From JBAZYZ01 sp964361185 (GTDB lineage: Bacteria; Patescibacteriota; Minisyncoccia; Phycocordibacterales; VMEP01): DNA of 8,158 nt. Made by a program: the position numbers and the translations under genes. Every line of letters begins with the position of its first letter. Within the stretch, counting starts at the first letter, position 1. The notes beneath the pieces are model-generated. The model did not search any database and was not told the DNA's origin. It saw nothing but the letters and a program-made list of their open reading frames with translations. The stretch is taken from assembly GCA_964361185.1 (NCBI GenBank), contig CAYHZS010000037.1, positions 1 through 8,158 of the forward strand, read 5' to 3'. Positions 1 through 6,808 of the stretch are shown piece after piece.

Positions 1-1752
1 AGAGAAATGGGGGAGAGAATTGGAGAACTTCTTAAAGGAGAGAGGAGAGGGGTCGACGGCATCTATGACCGACCGTTCGTCAGTACTTTTCATTCGCTTG
101 GAATTCACGTACTTCGAGGGAACGCCAAGAAAATCGGTCTAACCAGTCATTTTTCAATTTTTGACCAAGACGATTCCACCCGGGCCATAAAAGAAGCTCT
201 GCGCGAAAAAAATCTTGATCCGAAACAGTTTGACCCGGGGCGCATCAGAAATGTGATTTCCCGTCACAAAGGAGACCTTGTAACACAAGAGGAGTATTCC
301 GCCCAAGCGGAAGATTATTTTCCAAAAATAGTCGCGGGAGTATGGGAACGCTACGAAAAAATACTGGCCAAAGAAAAAGGGCTTGATTTTGACGACCTTA
401 TTTTGAAGACGGTAAAACTTTTTCAGGCGGACAAAGAGATCCTTGCTCACTACCAGAATAGATGGCAATACCTACATGTCGACGAATACCAGGATACCAA
501 CGCCTCTCAATACGAGCTCACTAGGCTTCTATCCGGGGACCGCCACAACATCTGCGTAGTCGGAGACAGCGACCAAAATATCTACGGATGGCGCGGAGCC
601 AATTTACGCAATCTGCTTAATTTCGAAAAGGATTACCCGGAGGCAACCGTGGTTTTGCTTGAAGAAAATTACCGCTCTACTCAGACAATACTTGAAGTGG
701 CAAACGCCGTTATCAGGAAAAACAAAATCCGCAAAGAGAAAAACCTGTTCACCAAAAATATCGCGGGCGACAAAATCAGCATCTATGCCGCTAATGACGA
801 GGGCGACGAGGCTAGGTTCGTGGCGGAGAAATCCCGCGCGCTTATCTCGGCAGGAACGCCCCAAAACGAAATCGCCGTTTTATACCGCGCCAATTTCCAG
901 TCGCGCGCGCTTGAAGAAGCCTTTCTTTCGGTGGGAGTACCCTATCAAGTCCTTGGCACTAAATTCTTTGAACGGAAAGAGGTGAAGGATGTCCTGTCTT
1001 ACCTACGCGCCGCGCTGAACGAGGAAGGCTTGTCGGACATGAAGCGGATTTTGAATGTTCCTCCGCGGGGTATAGGCCCAGCCACCATTATAAAAATATT
1101 CGCGGGCAAGGAATCATTCCTTTCCCCTGCCATGCAAAGTAAAATTTCATCGTTCAGGAAAATTCTGGCCGACATACGCTCTATGGCTGAAACAAAAAAA
1201 GTTTCCGAAACAGTAAAATTTGCCATAAAGAAAACAGGAATCGAAAATCTTCTCCTGTCGGGAGGAGACGAGGATAAAGAACGATTTGAAAATTTGATGG
1301 AGCTTGTGACACTGGCGACAAAATACGATATTTATCCCGAAAAAGAAGGGCTGGAAAAACTTCTGGACGATGCCTCTCTCTCAAGCGACCAAGATTCCAT
1401 GGATCACGAGGAAAAAAAGAAAAGCGCTGTCAGGCTTATGACCGTGCATGCCTCAAAAGGGCTGGAGTTTGGCCATGTTTTTATAACCGGACTAGAGGCC
1501 GATCTCTTTCCTCACCGGCAACTGCAAAGCGGAAGCGTGTCCGACGAACAAGCCGAAGAAGAAAGACGCCTTTTTTATGTTGCCTTAACCCGCGCCAAGA
1601 AAAAACTTTATCTGACTTTTACCGAGGTGCGCACAATATTCGGCTCGCGGCAGATAAACGCACCTTCGGAATTTTTGGGAGATGTGGAGCACGACCTGGT
1701 ACAGTTTGAGCAGAGAGAAAATCCGGTTCATCGCGTGGTCTATCTCGATTAA
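1..1752 (+). CDS. UvrD/PcrA/Rep-family superfamily 1A DNA helicase, 5' end outside window
   Basis: ATP-dependent 3'-5' DNA helicase of the UvrD/Rep family, with a role in DNA repair or replication restart. The reading frame is open from base 1. The Met at base 7 lies in what looks like the end of motif Ia (REMGERI), so it is probably internal, and the Walker A region is missing because it lies left of the window. Numbering from that Met: STFHS at 26-30, GLDFDDLI at 125-132, the Walker B box DEYQDTN at 159-165, motif III GDSDQNIYGWRGA at 186-198, NYRST at 221-225, motif V TVHASKGLEF at 479-488 and motif VI LFYVALTRAKK at 522-532. All expected motifs after Ia are intact. The protein ends about 50 residues after motif VI, so it lacks the long C-terminal tail of PcrA and is nearer to Rep in size. 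Which of UvrD, PcrA or Rep it corresponds to cannot be decided from the window. Confidence 0.96.
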   Translation, partial: REMGERIGELLKGERRGVDGIYDRPFVSTFHSLGIHVLRGNAKKIGLTSHFSIFDQDDSTRAIKEALREKNLDPKQFDPGRIRNVISRHKGDLVTQEEYSAQAEDYFPKIVAGVWERYEKILAKEKGLDFDDLILKTVKLFQADKEILAHYQNRWQYLHVDEYQDTNASQYELTRLLSGDRHNICVVGDSDQNIYGWRGANLRNLLNFEKDYPEATVVLLEENYRSTQTILEVANAVIRKNKIRKEKNLFTKNIAGDKISIYAANDEGDEARFVAEKSRALISAGTPQNEIAVLYRANFQSRALEEAFLSVGVPYQVLGTKFFERKEVKDVLSYLRAALNEEGLSDMKRILNVPPRGIGPATIIKIFAGKESFLSPAMQSKISSFRKILADIRSMAETKKVSETVKFAIKKTGIENLLLSGGDEDKERFENLMELVTLATKYDIYPEKEGLEKLLDDASLSSDQDSMDHEEKKKSAVRLMTVHASKGLEFGHVFITGLEADLFPHRQLQSGSVSDEQAEEERRLFYVALTRAKKKLYLTFTEVRTIFGSRQINAPSEFLGDVEHDLVQFEQRENPVHRVVYLD

Positions 1753-1815
1753 CGAATCCGCGAAAACAAAAAATTCCTAATCTGGAAACTGAGCATTTTT
1801 ATAAAAGGAAGGTGG

Positions 1816-2856
1816 TTACATCAGGGAAGAGCCAACCATTGGGGTAATCATTCCTTCGGAAGGAATCCAGATACAAAAAGGACACGCGGTGACACACACG
1901 CCGGCGCCCGGCATATACTCGCCCAAAAGCCATGCGGTAAGCGGAATGTTGTAAGAAAGATAAAGCTGCGACTCCGGCACATAAGTAAGCAGAATAGGAA
2001 ATGTCGGGGGCAGAGGCTCTAGGGTAATAATCCAGGTATAACTATCTTCACAAAATTCGGCGTACAAAAGAGCCCCTCCAAAAGGAAGGCCCGCTAAAGC
2101 TTGCGCGTGTTCAGGTTTAAAAATATTACTAAAAGCCTGTCCTATAGTTAATAACATCTCATGTATAAAAGTGCTGTTCTCTGCAGTCTGTCGGGGTTTG
2201 TTTTTTACCTCTTTCAAAAAAGTGGCGCGCAAATCAGTGGTTGTAGCCGCATTTTTTACGACTTGCCTTTTAATAGCGTCTATTTCTGAAGAGGAAAGTC
2301 CTTTTTTAGCCGCGGCTCTTTCTATGGCAGACAAAAACCTATCGAGATTTTTAAAGTTCGGATTTTGTGGCGTGGTCTGCGGAACAGGACCGGTAGAAAG
2401 AATGCTATTCTTATCTTGGGAAACGGGGGATTCAATCATATCTGCAGGAGAAGAAGGGCTGTTTATTGGTGATGCGGTTGAAATACGCGCTTCGACAGTA
2501 TTTTGGGTTAGGGAAGAAAGGGCGTTCAGTTTCGCCCTTGTGAAAAATCCTACATATCCATTGCCACGATTAATTCCTGCCGGCGCCAAAATTTCACCCG
2601 CGTATTTTTCCTGGAACCGCACCACTGCAGATTTTGTCCGCAAGCCAAAAAAATTTGTTTCGTTTCCCGGAGAACCCGGACCGCTATTTACGACGCGCGT
2701 ATCCTGGTCTTGATTGAGAATTCGCTGAAGGGATTTAACCTGAGCATTCACAGAACCAAGAGCAAGATTTTCCGTAAAAACGCTCTCAGCCGTCGCGCCA
2801 ATTCCGTACGAAAACGCAAAAATGATTACCGCGAAAGGCAAAAGTATAAAACGCAT
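1816..2856 (-). CDS. Exported peptidoglycan-binding protein with Parcubacteria-type Cys-containing C-terminal domain
   Basis: 346 residues. An N-terminal signal peptide covers about residues 1-23 (hydrophobic stretch, then ATAES). Residues 29-113 look like a PG_binding_1 domain: LALGS..VKSLQRILN, then FFGLRTKSAVVRFQEKY and a final GYVGFFTRAKLNAL; the middle holds an extra Asn/Gly/Pro-rich loop. Residues 114-165 are a Ser/Pro/Thr/Asn linker and 168-222 are predicted helical. The last 90 residues start with LPFGG (257-261) and include C269, C321, C325 and C328, with WLLGEYMPGAGVC at 309-321 and an ending of ITPMVGSSL. I recall this FGG...GxYxPGGVC...GTS-like ending from exported Parcubacteria proteins but know no family name for it. 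It is likely anchored to or acts at the cell wall; no enzymatic domain is visible. It is convergent with the helicase gene and divergent from ksgA. Confidence 0.88.
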   Translation of the reverse strand: MRFILLPFAVIIFAFSYGIGATAESVFTENLALGSVNAQVKSLQRILNQDQDTRVVNSGPGSPGNETNFFGLRTKSAVVRFQEKYAGEILAPAGINRGNGYVGFFTRAKLNALSSLTQNTVEARISTASPINSPSSPADMIESPVSQDKNSILSTGPVPQTTPQNPNFKNLDRFLSAIERAAAKKGLSSSEIDAIKRQVVKNAATTTDLRATFLKEVKNKPRQTAENSTFIHEMLLTIGQAFSNIFKPEHAQALAGLPFGGALLYAEFCEDSYTWIITLEPLPPTFPILLTYVPESQLYLSYNIPLTAWLLGEYMPGAGVCVTACPFCIWIPSEGMITPMVGSSLM

Positions 2857-2862
2857 ATTTAC

Positions 2863-2871
2863 AGCATAACA
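2863..2871 (-). promoter_or_regulatory. Candidate extended -10 of the peptidoglycan-binding protein gene
   Basis: On the minus strand TGT-TATGCT lies 6 bases before the ATG at 2856. TATGCT matches 4 of 6 positions of TATAAT and carries the TGn extension. Initiation about 7 bases downstream would fall at the ATG, so the mRNA could be leaderless. No convincing -35 box or Shine-Dalgarno sequence is present. The match is weak and is supported mainly by similar spacing at neighbouring genes. Confidence 0.4.
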
Positions 2872-2980
2872 TAGACCGAAAACTCTGACATTCTAGGGAA
2901 GATGAGGAACAACAACATCAATGCTATGCTTTAATCAATAATATGAGTCCGCGCGTAAACCCCATGGTAGAATTTTGCGC

Positions 2981-2989
2981 TGTCATAAA
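2981..2989 (+). promoter_or_regulatory. Candidate extended -10 of ksgA
   Basis: TGT-CATAAA lies 8 bases before the ATG at 2998. It matches 4 of 6 positions of TATAAT and has the TGn extension; no good -35 box lies at 16-18 bases. The bases between it and the ATG (aagtagccc) hold no Shine-Dalgarno sequence. A start site close to the ATG would again give a leaderless or nearly leaderless message. Confidence 0.35.
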
Positions 2990-2997
2990 AGTAGCCC

Positions 2998-3882
2998 ATG
3001 AAAAAAAATAAATCCAATCTCAATAGCAATTCTGGCCACAAGGAAGAAAGCCACGCGAGAATTCACCACGGGGTAAAAAAATCTCTGGGCCAGCATTTTC
3101 TAAAAGCCAGAGGGATAGTCAGGGAAATCGTTTCAGCTGGAGAAATAAAAAAGGGAGAAATGGTGCTCGAAATCGGCCCGGGCAAGGGAATTCTCACGGA
3201 AGCGCTTATTTCCGCAGGCGCGGAGGTCATAGCTGTCGAAAAAGACAAGTCCTTGTTTTCTTTATTAAAAGAAAAATTTGCGGACGAAGTAAAAAACGGT
3301 CAGCTCACACTCCTAAACGCAGATGTTCTGGATTTTGATTTTAAATGTTACAAGTTACACGTTACGAGTTACAAGCTCGTAGCCAACATTCCCTATTACA
3401 TCACGGGAGAAATTTTAAGAAAATTCATCGGAGGAAAAGCGAAGCCGTCGCGCGCCGTTTTACTTGTCCAAAAAGAAGTGGCCGAACGTATCGTGGCGCG
3501 CCCCAAACCCCTCGACTCAGCTTTGGGCAAGGAAAGCATTCTCTCAATCAGTGTAAAAATCTATGGGTCCCCTAAATATTTGGGAAAAGTACCGGCAAAA
3601 TACTTCAGCCCGGCGCCCAAGGTCGATTCGGCAATCTTACTTATAGAAAATATCTCTTCTCCTTTCAATAGAGAGGTCGAGGAAAAGAAATTTTTCAAAG
3701 CAGTTAAGAAGGGCTTCTCCCATAAGAGGAAAATGCTTTTAGGGAACCTAAAAACAGAATTTGCTGAAAAATCTTTGGGTGAAGCGTTCCAGACCTGTGG
3801 ACTTGATAAAAAAATACGGGCGGAGAATCTTACTCTCGAAAACTGGAAATGCTTATGTTCGAAGTTGGAGGTTGAAAGTTAG
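2998..3882 (+). CDS. rsmA (ksgA): 16S rRNA (adenine1518/1519-N6) dimethyltransferase RsmA/KsgA
   Basis: Uses S-adenosylmethionine to dimethylate two adjacent adenines in the 3'-terminal hairpin of 16S rRNA during small-subunit maturation. Visible signature: KSLGQHFL at 28-35, SAM-binding motif VLEIGPGKGILT at 57-68, acidic VEKD at 80-83, NADVLDF at 108-114, catalytic-site motif NIPYYIT at 130-136, FSPAPKVDSAI at 203-213 and the C-terminal FSHKRKMLLGNL at 240-251. It has 294 residues, slightly long for the family. The extra length comes from a polar N-terminal extension of about 27 residues (Asn, Lys and His rich) and a short YKL-containing insertion at 117-127 made by DNA heptamer repeats. 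There is no ATG downstream before KSLGQHFL, so ATG 2998 is the only simple start. The last residues and the TAG stop lie inside a second heptamer block. The function call is firm. Confidence 0.96.
   Translation: MKKNKSNLNSNSGHKEESHARIHHGVKKSLGQHFLKARGIVREIVSAGEIKKGEMVLEIGPGKGILTEALISAGAEVIAVEKDKSLFSLLKEKFADEVKNGQLTLLNADVLDFDFKCYKLHVTSYKLVANIPYYITGEILRKFIGGKAKPSRAVLLVQKEVAERIVARPKPLDSALGKESILSISVKIYGSPKYLGKVPAKYFSPAPKVDSAILLIENISSPFNREVEEKKFFKAVKKGFSHKRKMLLGNLKTEFAEKSLGEAFQTCGLDKKIRAENLTLENWKCLCSKLEVES
3347..3374 (+). repeat. In-frame heptamer tandem repeat inside ksgA (4 units, consensus GTTACAA)
   Basis: Four contiguous 7-bp units: GTTACAA, GTTACAC, GTTACGA and GTTACAA. They encode residues 117-126 of KsgA, with YKL appearing twice 7 residues apart (Y118 and Y125). 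Three units equal 21 bp, so gain or loss of three units preserves the frame. The insertion ends three residues before the NIPYYIT active-site motif. A fifth, degenerate unit (GCTCGTA) may follow. Confidence 0.85.
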
Positions 3883-3912
3883 AAGTTAGAGGTTAGAAAC
3901 TGGAAGTCAGAA
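3857..3912 (+). repeat. Heptamer tandem repeat spanning the ksgA stop (8 degenerate units, consensus GTTAGAA)
   Basis: Eight consecutive 7-bp units can be laid out without gaps from 3857 to 3912. The first is GTTCGAA, the middle three (3878-3898) are GTTAGAA, GTTAGAG and GTTAGAA, and the last two (ACTGGAA, GTCAGAA) are decayed. The block encodes the last KsgA residues (SKLEVES), supplies the TAG stop at 3880-3882, and continues 30 bp into the intergenic region. It shares the GTTA core with the 3347-3374 block but has G instead of C at position 5. Confidence 0.8.
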
Positions 3913-3938
3913 TACCAGACCGTTGGTTGCTAGTAATA

Positions 3939-3952
3939 AGCCACGGGTGGCT
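3939..3952. repeat. Inverted repeat abutting the -10 of the TSP3-protein gene (candidate operator)
   Basis: Perfect 6-bp arms AGCCAC (3939-3944) and GTGGCT (3947-3952) separated by GG. It sits directly upstream of the -10 element; its last T is the T of the TGG extension. An outer 7-bp inverted pair, ATACCAG (3912-3918) and CTGGTAT (3951-3957), overlaps it and extends into the -10 box. No T-run follows, so a terminator is unlikely. A repressor site is inferred only from position. Confidence 0.5.
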
Positions 3953-3960
3953 GGTATAAT
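3952..3960 (+). promoter_or_regulatory. Extended -10 promoter element TGG-TATAAT
   Basis: A perfect TATAAT at 3955-3960 preceded by TGG. The ATG at 3978 begins 17 bases after the box, so the predicted leader is only about 10 bases and has no Shine-Dalgarno sequence. The -35 region is weak, as is usual for extended -10 promoters. Confidence 0.65.
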
Positions 3961-3977
3961 GCCTTCAAGAAAAACTC

Positions 3978-4973
3978 ATGCAAATGCCCCGTCTGGACAA
4001 AAAAATAATCTCTGCTCTTTTCGTGGCCTTAGTCATCATCGGCGGAAGTTTTTATTTCTCTTCCATCAAAAGCAAGTTGACCTTATTGCCTCTTTTCCAA
4101 AATGATACCGGTATCACCGAAGAAGAAAGCGTCTCTGGCGCGGAAGAATTTCTCCAAAATGACGCAGACCAGGACGGGCTAAAATATTGGGAAGAGACTC
4201 TTTGGGGAACCGACAGTAATAATCCAGACACGGATGGCGACGGCACCAAAGACGGGGAGGAGGCGAGGGAGGGCAGAGTCCCCACCTTGGCTGGCCCAAA
4301 TGACAATCTTAAAATGGCGGATTTACCCAACCCAACTGGAGGAACTTCGACTAAATCCAGCTTAACCGACACAATAGCCCGGAATCTTTATGCGAATTAT
4401 GCAGTCCTCGGCGAATCCGGCGGACTGACTCCGGAGAATCAAGCCAAACTAGTGGAAACGCTAAGCCTTTCCGCTGACAGAATACTCGAACCGAAAATAT
4501 ATTCTGAGACCGACATAAATATAGAAAGAAACGAGGCCCCGACCTCAATAAAAAAATACGGCAACGACATTGTTTATACCATTAAAACTATCTTGCCCGA
4601 CAGAAGCCTGAATGAAGCCGTTTTCCTGAATAACTACTTAAACAAAGGTGACCCGGAGGAACTTCAAAAAGTCGCCAGCTCGGCTAAAAATTATGCCAAA
4701 GCGACCAACGCTTTGCTTCTATTATCCGTACCGGAAAGCGCGGTGCCTCTGCACTTGTCTCTTGTTAATGCAATCGGATCCTTCGGCAGGGCCATAGAAG
4801 GAATGTCTTTGGTCGACGAAGATCCTCTCGTTTCTCTTATCAGCCTCAAGAATTATCAAGAGGGGTTGGGTAAAATAATAAGCGCTCTGCGCGGTTTTGC
4901 TCCTTATTTCAAAAGCAAAGGAATAATCTTCACCAGTAAAGATTATGGATATATATTACAGGGCGGTATATAA
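3978..4973 (+). CDS. Single-pass membrane protein with thrombospondin type-3 (calcium-binding) repeats
   Basis: 331 residues. A hydrophobic segment at about 9-28 follows a short basic N-terminus (RLDKK). It is an N-terminal anchor, or less likely a signal peptide; no clear cleavage site is seen. Residues 61-95 hold TSP3/EF-hand-like calcium loops: DADQDGLKYWEE at 62-73, GTDSNNPDTDGDG at 77-89 and KDGEE at 91-95. Here alternating Asp residues would coordinate Ca2+. The remaining 200 or so residues, after a Gly/Thr/Pro linker (113-127), are largely helical and match no family I recognise. The protein is probably anchored in the membrane with its bulk outside the cytoplasm. The next gene follows after 10 bp and a TrbL-like gene lies further down, which suggests a structural or adhesive part of the same envelope module. 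The exact function is unknown. ATG 3978 is chosen over ATG 3984 because of its distance to the promoter and the basic N-terminus; the two differ by only two residues. Confidence 0.85.
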   Translation: MQMPRLDKKIISALFVALVIIGGSFYFSSIKSKLTLLPLFQNDTGITEEESVSGAEEFLQNDADQDGLKYWEETLWGTDSNNPDTDGDGTKDGEEAREGRVPTLAGPNDNLKMADLPNPTGGTSTKSSLTDTIARNLYANYAVLGESGGLTPENQAKLVETLSLSADRILEPKIYSETDINIERNEAPTSIKKYGNDIVYTIKTILPDRSLNEAVFLNNYLNKGDPEELQKVASSAKNYAKATNALLLLSVPESAVPLHLSLVNAIGSFGRAIEGMSLVDEDPLVSLISLKNYQEGLGKIISALRGFAPYFKSKGIIFTSKDYGYILQGGI

Positions 4974-4974
4974 T
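4946..4974 (+). promoter_or_regulatory. Candidate promoter overlapping the stop of the TSP3 gene
   Basis: TATAAT at 4969-4974 includes the TAA stop codon (4971-4973) of the upstream gene. TGGATA at 4946-4951 matches 4 of 6 positions of TTGACA with a 17-bp spacer. The ATG at 4984 is 9 bases after the -10 box, giving a leaderless or almost leaderless transcript. The gene may also be read through from upstream. Confidence 0.5.
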
Positions 4975-4983
4975 TTTAAGTAA

Positions 4984-6558
4984 ATGGATTCTCCAAAAAA
5001 ACAAGGTTTCCTAAAGAAGACAGTGGTTCTACTTGTTTCTCTCTCCCTAATGTTTTCTTTTTCCTTTTCCTCTTTACCTAAAAAAGCCGGTGCCCAGGTT
5101 CTCACGGTGCCAGTTGCTGATTGGTTAAACTTTACCAGCAACACCGAAACCGCCATATCAACTGGCTGGAAAGTTTTCGAGGACGAAGTGCTAAATAATT
5201 TGGCCACGGCTATAGCCAAAATGGCACTCCGCAAGATGACCGGAAGTATTATCCAGTGGATAAATACCGGTTTTCAGGGCCAGCCGTCATTTCTCGTCAA
5301 CCCAAGAGCTTTTTTTGAAAATATCGCCAAGGAACAAACTAACATTTTTGTAATAGGCCTAGTCGCTCAACAAACAAATAACCCCTATGCGGTTGATCTC
5401 GCCTATTCAATTTTAAATCCGAGCGGTAAAAACTTTACCCTTTACGACGATATGGCGCGAAACTGCCAAATGCGCGGGGGAGGCAATACTTGTCCTCCAA
5501 ATTTAAGCAGTCCTCAAGCAAGAGAAGCTTACGCTAGGCAATTTATTTACGGCAATGTCTGGGGCCCAGGAGGATGGAGCAATTGGTATTCTCTCACTCA
5601 ATACAACAAAAATAATATCTATGGAGCATATCTGGAGGCGCAGAATGAATTGTCCAGAAGAAAAGCGGAGGCGGTCGGGAGGAACCAGCAAGATCTCCTT
5701 CAAAGCGGAGGATTCCTATCGTTTAAAAAATGCGTCCAGTGGGTTGATGATGGCATGGGTGGAAGGCTGTGCAACAAAGAAGTGACTCAAACACCGGGCA
5801 AAGCGGCGGCGGAATATCTGACGACTTCTCTCACGAGCCCCATAAGACAAGGCGAACTCGCCAAAACATTCTGGGACTCTGTCGAGGCAATAGCGGAAGC
5901 GCTGGTCAATCAGGTATTGGTTATGGGGCTAAGATCTCTTTCTGATGTAGTAGCGGGAGCTGTAAGCGGACAACCCGGCGGACAGACCTTTGTTGGCACA
6001 TACATAAACCAACCCCCAACCTATCCGCCGGGAACTGCGAACCCTCAAACCGCGGCGCTAGCGGACATAGCTAAATCAAAAAGAGACGAGATCGATTATA
6101 TCAGTGCCAAAGAAAGGGTTTTGGATCTGGTGGTTGCCGCGGAAAATAACTTTACTACCCTTAGGACATGTTCTGAAGACCCTCCTGTGTACTCCGCGGG
6201 CCTTAACTTCATAATCTCTACCACAGCGGACAAAATTACCCCATTAAAGGAGTCGCTCAACGACGAGATAGGGGCATCGGAAGACCTCATTTTGGCCATA
6301 GAAGAAATAGAAAGGGAGCTTGGGAGCGCAATCAGTTCTATAGCCACCCTGGAAATCATCCAGGAATTCTCTGCCCTCAAAAGTTCAGGGATATTTCACA
6401 CCGCCGGAGACGTCGGGGAAGTAAACATGGTTGAATTTAGCGCGGTGAAAAACGACATGGATGAGATTAAAGACGAAACAGCAATTAAGCTCACCGCCTG
6501 CGAGAAAACAAAAGCTTGCCAGAGAGACCCGCTGTCAGCAGCATGTTTGGAAAATTAA
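4984..6558 (+). CDS. Exported Cys-rich protein of unknown function beside a TrbL/VirB6-like gene
   Basis: 524 residues with a clear signal peptide: a basic start (KKQGFLKK), a hydrophobic core at about 13-30, and a likely cleavage near AGA-Q at 35-38. The mature part has eight Cys (161, 170, 250, 263, 396, 506, 512, 521), an even number that fits disulfide pairing outside the cytoplasm. Recognisable stretches are an amphipathic region at 60-95 leading to IIQWINTGFQGQPSF (89-103), an aromatic, Gly-rich part at 186-214 (WGPGGWSNWYSL), a helical segment at 215-240, a hydrophobic helix at about 300-328, a Pro-rich linker at 338-353 and long helices at 360-390 and 415-465. I recall similar WINxGFxGxPxF proteins in Parcubacteria next to TrbL/VirB6 genes. 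A VirB5/TrbJ-like role (exported partner of a type IV secretion channel) is a guess from position and helix content, not from a domain match. The ATG lies 10 bp after the previous stop, with no Shine-Dalgarno sequence. Confidence 0.85.
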   Translation: MDSPKKQGFLKKTVVLLVSLSLMFSFSFSSLPKKAGAQVLTVPVADWLNFTSNTETAISTGWKVFEDEVLNNLATAIAKMALRKMTGSIIQWINTGFQGQPSFLVNPRAFFENIAKEQTNIFVIGLVAQQTNNPYAVDLAYSILNPSGKNFTLYDDMARNCQMRGGGNTCPPNLSSPQAREAYARQFIYGNVWGPGGWSNWYSLTQYNKNNIYGAYLEAQNELSRRKAEAVGRNQQDLLQSGGFLSFKKCVQWVDDGMGGRLCNKEVTQTPGKAAAEYLTTSLTSPIRQGELAKTFWDSVEAIAEALVNQVLVMGLRSLSDVVAGAVSGQPGGQTFVGTYINQPPTYPPGTANPQTAALADIAKSKRDEIDYISAKERVLDLVVAAENNFTTLRTCSEDPPVYSAGLNFIISTTADKITPLKESLNDEIGASEDLILAIEEIERELGSAISSIATLEIIQEFSALKSSGIFHTAGDVGEVNMVEFSAVKNDMDEIKDETAIKLTACEKTKACQRDPLSAACLEN

Positions 6559-6630
6559 GGCATCCAATAAATCGTAAAAATCGTTCTTTTCTACGAAGTC
6601 AAGATTACTCCTGCCGCGAAAAACACCGAA

Positions 6631-6650
6631 ACAGGCTGGGTTAGCCCTGT
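6631..6650 (+). repeat. Imperfect inverted repeat, possible RNA hairpin
   Basis: ACAGGCT and AGCCCTGT form a 7-bp stem with one bulged base around the loop GGGTT. The nearest T-run (6667-6672) begins 16 bases after the stem, so it is not a canonical intrinsic terminator. It lies between the exported Cys-rich protein gene and the TrbL-like gene. Confidence 0.3.
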
Positions 6651-6782
6651 AGTAAAGATATCATCATTTTTTGGGGAACTGCCTTACCACAATTTCATAT
6701 AATTTCCACAATATCCATTCACAATACCATTTGCTAAAGAATTTTCAGACCCCAATGGCATTTTCTACTACGGGGTGGATAA

Positions 6783-6808
6783 AAAAGGGAGCTAAACGAT
6801 TCCCTTTT
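6783..6808. repeat. Inverted repeat upstream of the TrbL-like gene's -10 (operator or weak terminator)
   Basis: Perfect 8-bp arms AAAAGGGA (6783-6790) and TCCCTTTT (6801-6808) around a 10-bp centre. The right arm's final T is the T of the TGC extension of the -10 promoter. The TTTT inside the stem could let it act as a weak intrinsic terminator for upstream transcription. Its placement between the -35 and -10 positions equally suits a repressor site. Confidence 0.5.

Noticed and set aside
25..52. Purine-rich GGAGAGA-like repetition near the left edge
   Set aside because: Only about two imperfect units, lying within a normal variable loop of the helicase before STFHS. It is not comparable to the ksgA heptamer arrays.
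1767..1790. Possible intrinsic terminator of the minus-strand gene between the convergent genes
   Set aside because: TTCC/GGAA gives only a 4-bp stem with a 6-base loop. The T-run on the minus strand is good, but the stem is too weak to call.
2171..2713. 180-codon open frame on the plus strand
   Set aside because: Antisense to the exported peptidoglycan-binding protein, whose domains and signal peptide are convincing. The plus-strand translation has no recognisable domain and no promoter of its own.
3923..4105. Short plus-strand frame starting upstream of the TSP3 gene
   Set aside because: It begins before the TATAAT box and overlaps the TSP3 gene in another frame. It ends without any recognisable feature.
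6556..6795. Reading TAA as a sense codon to extend the 524-residue protein
   Set aside because: TAA terminates the helicase, the peptidoglycan-binding protein and the TSP3 protein at sensible places, so recoding is not supported.
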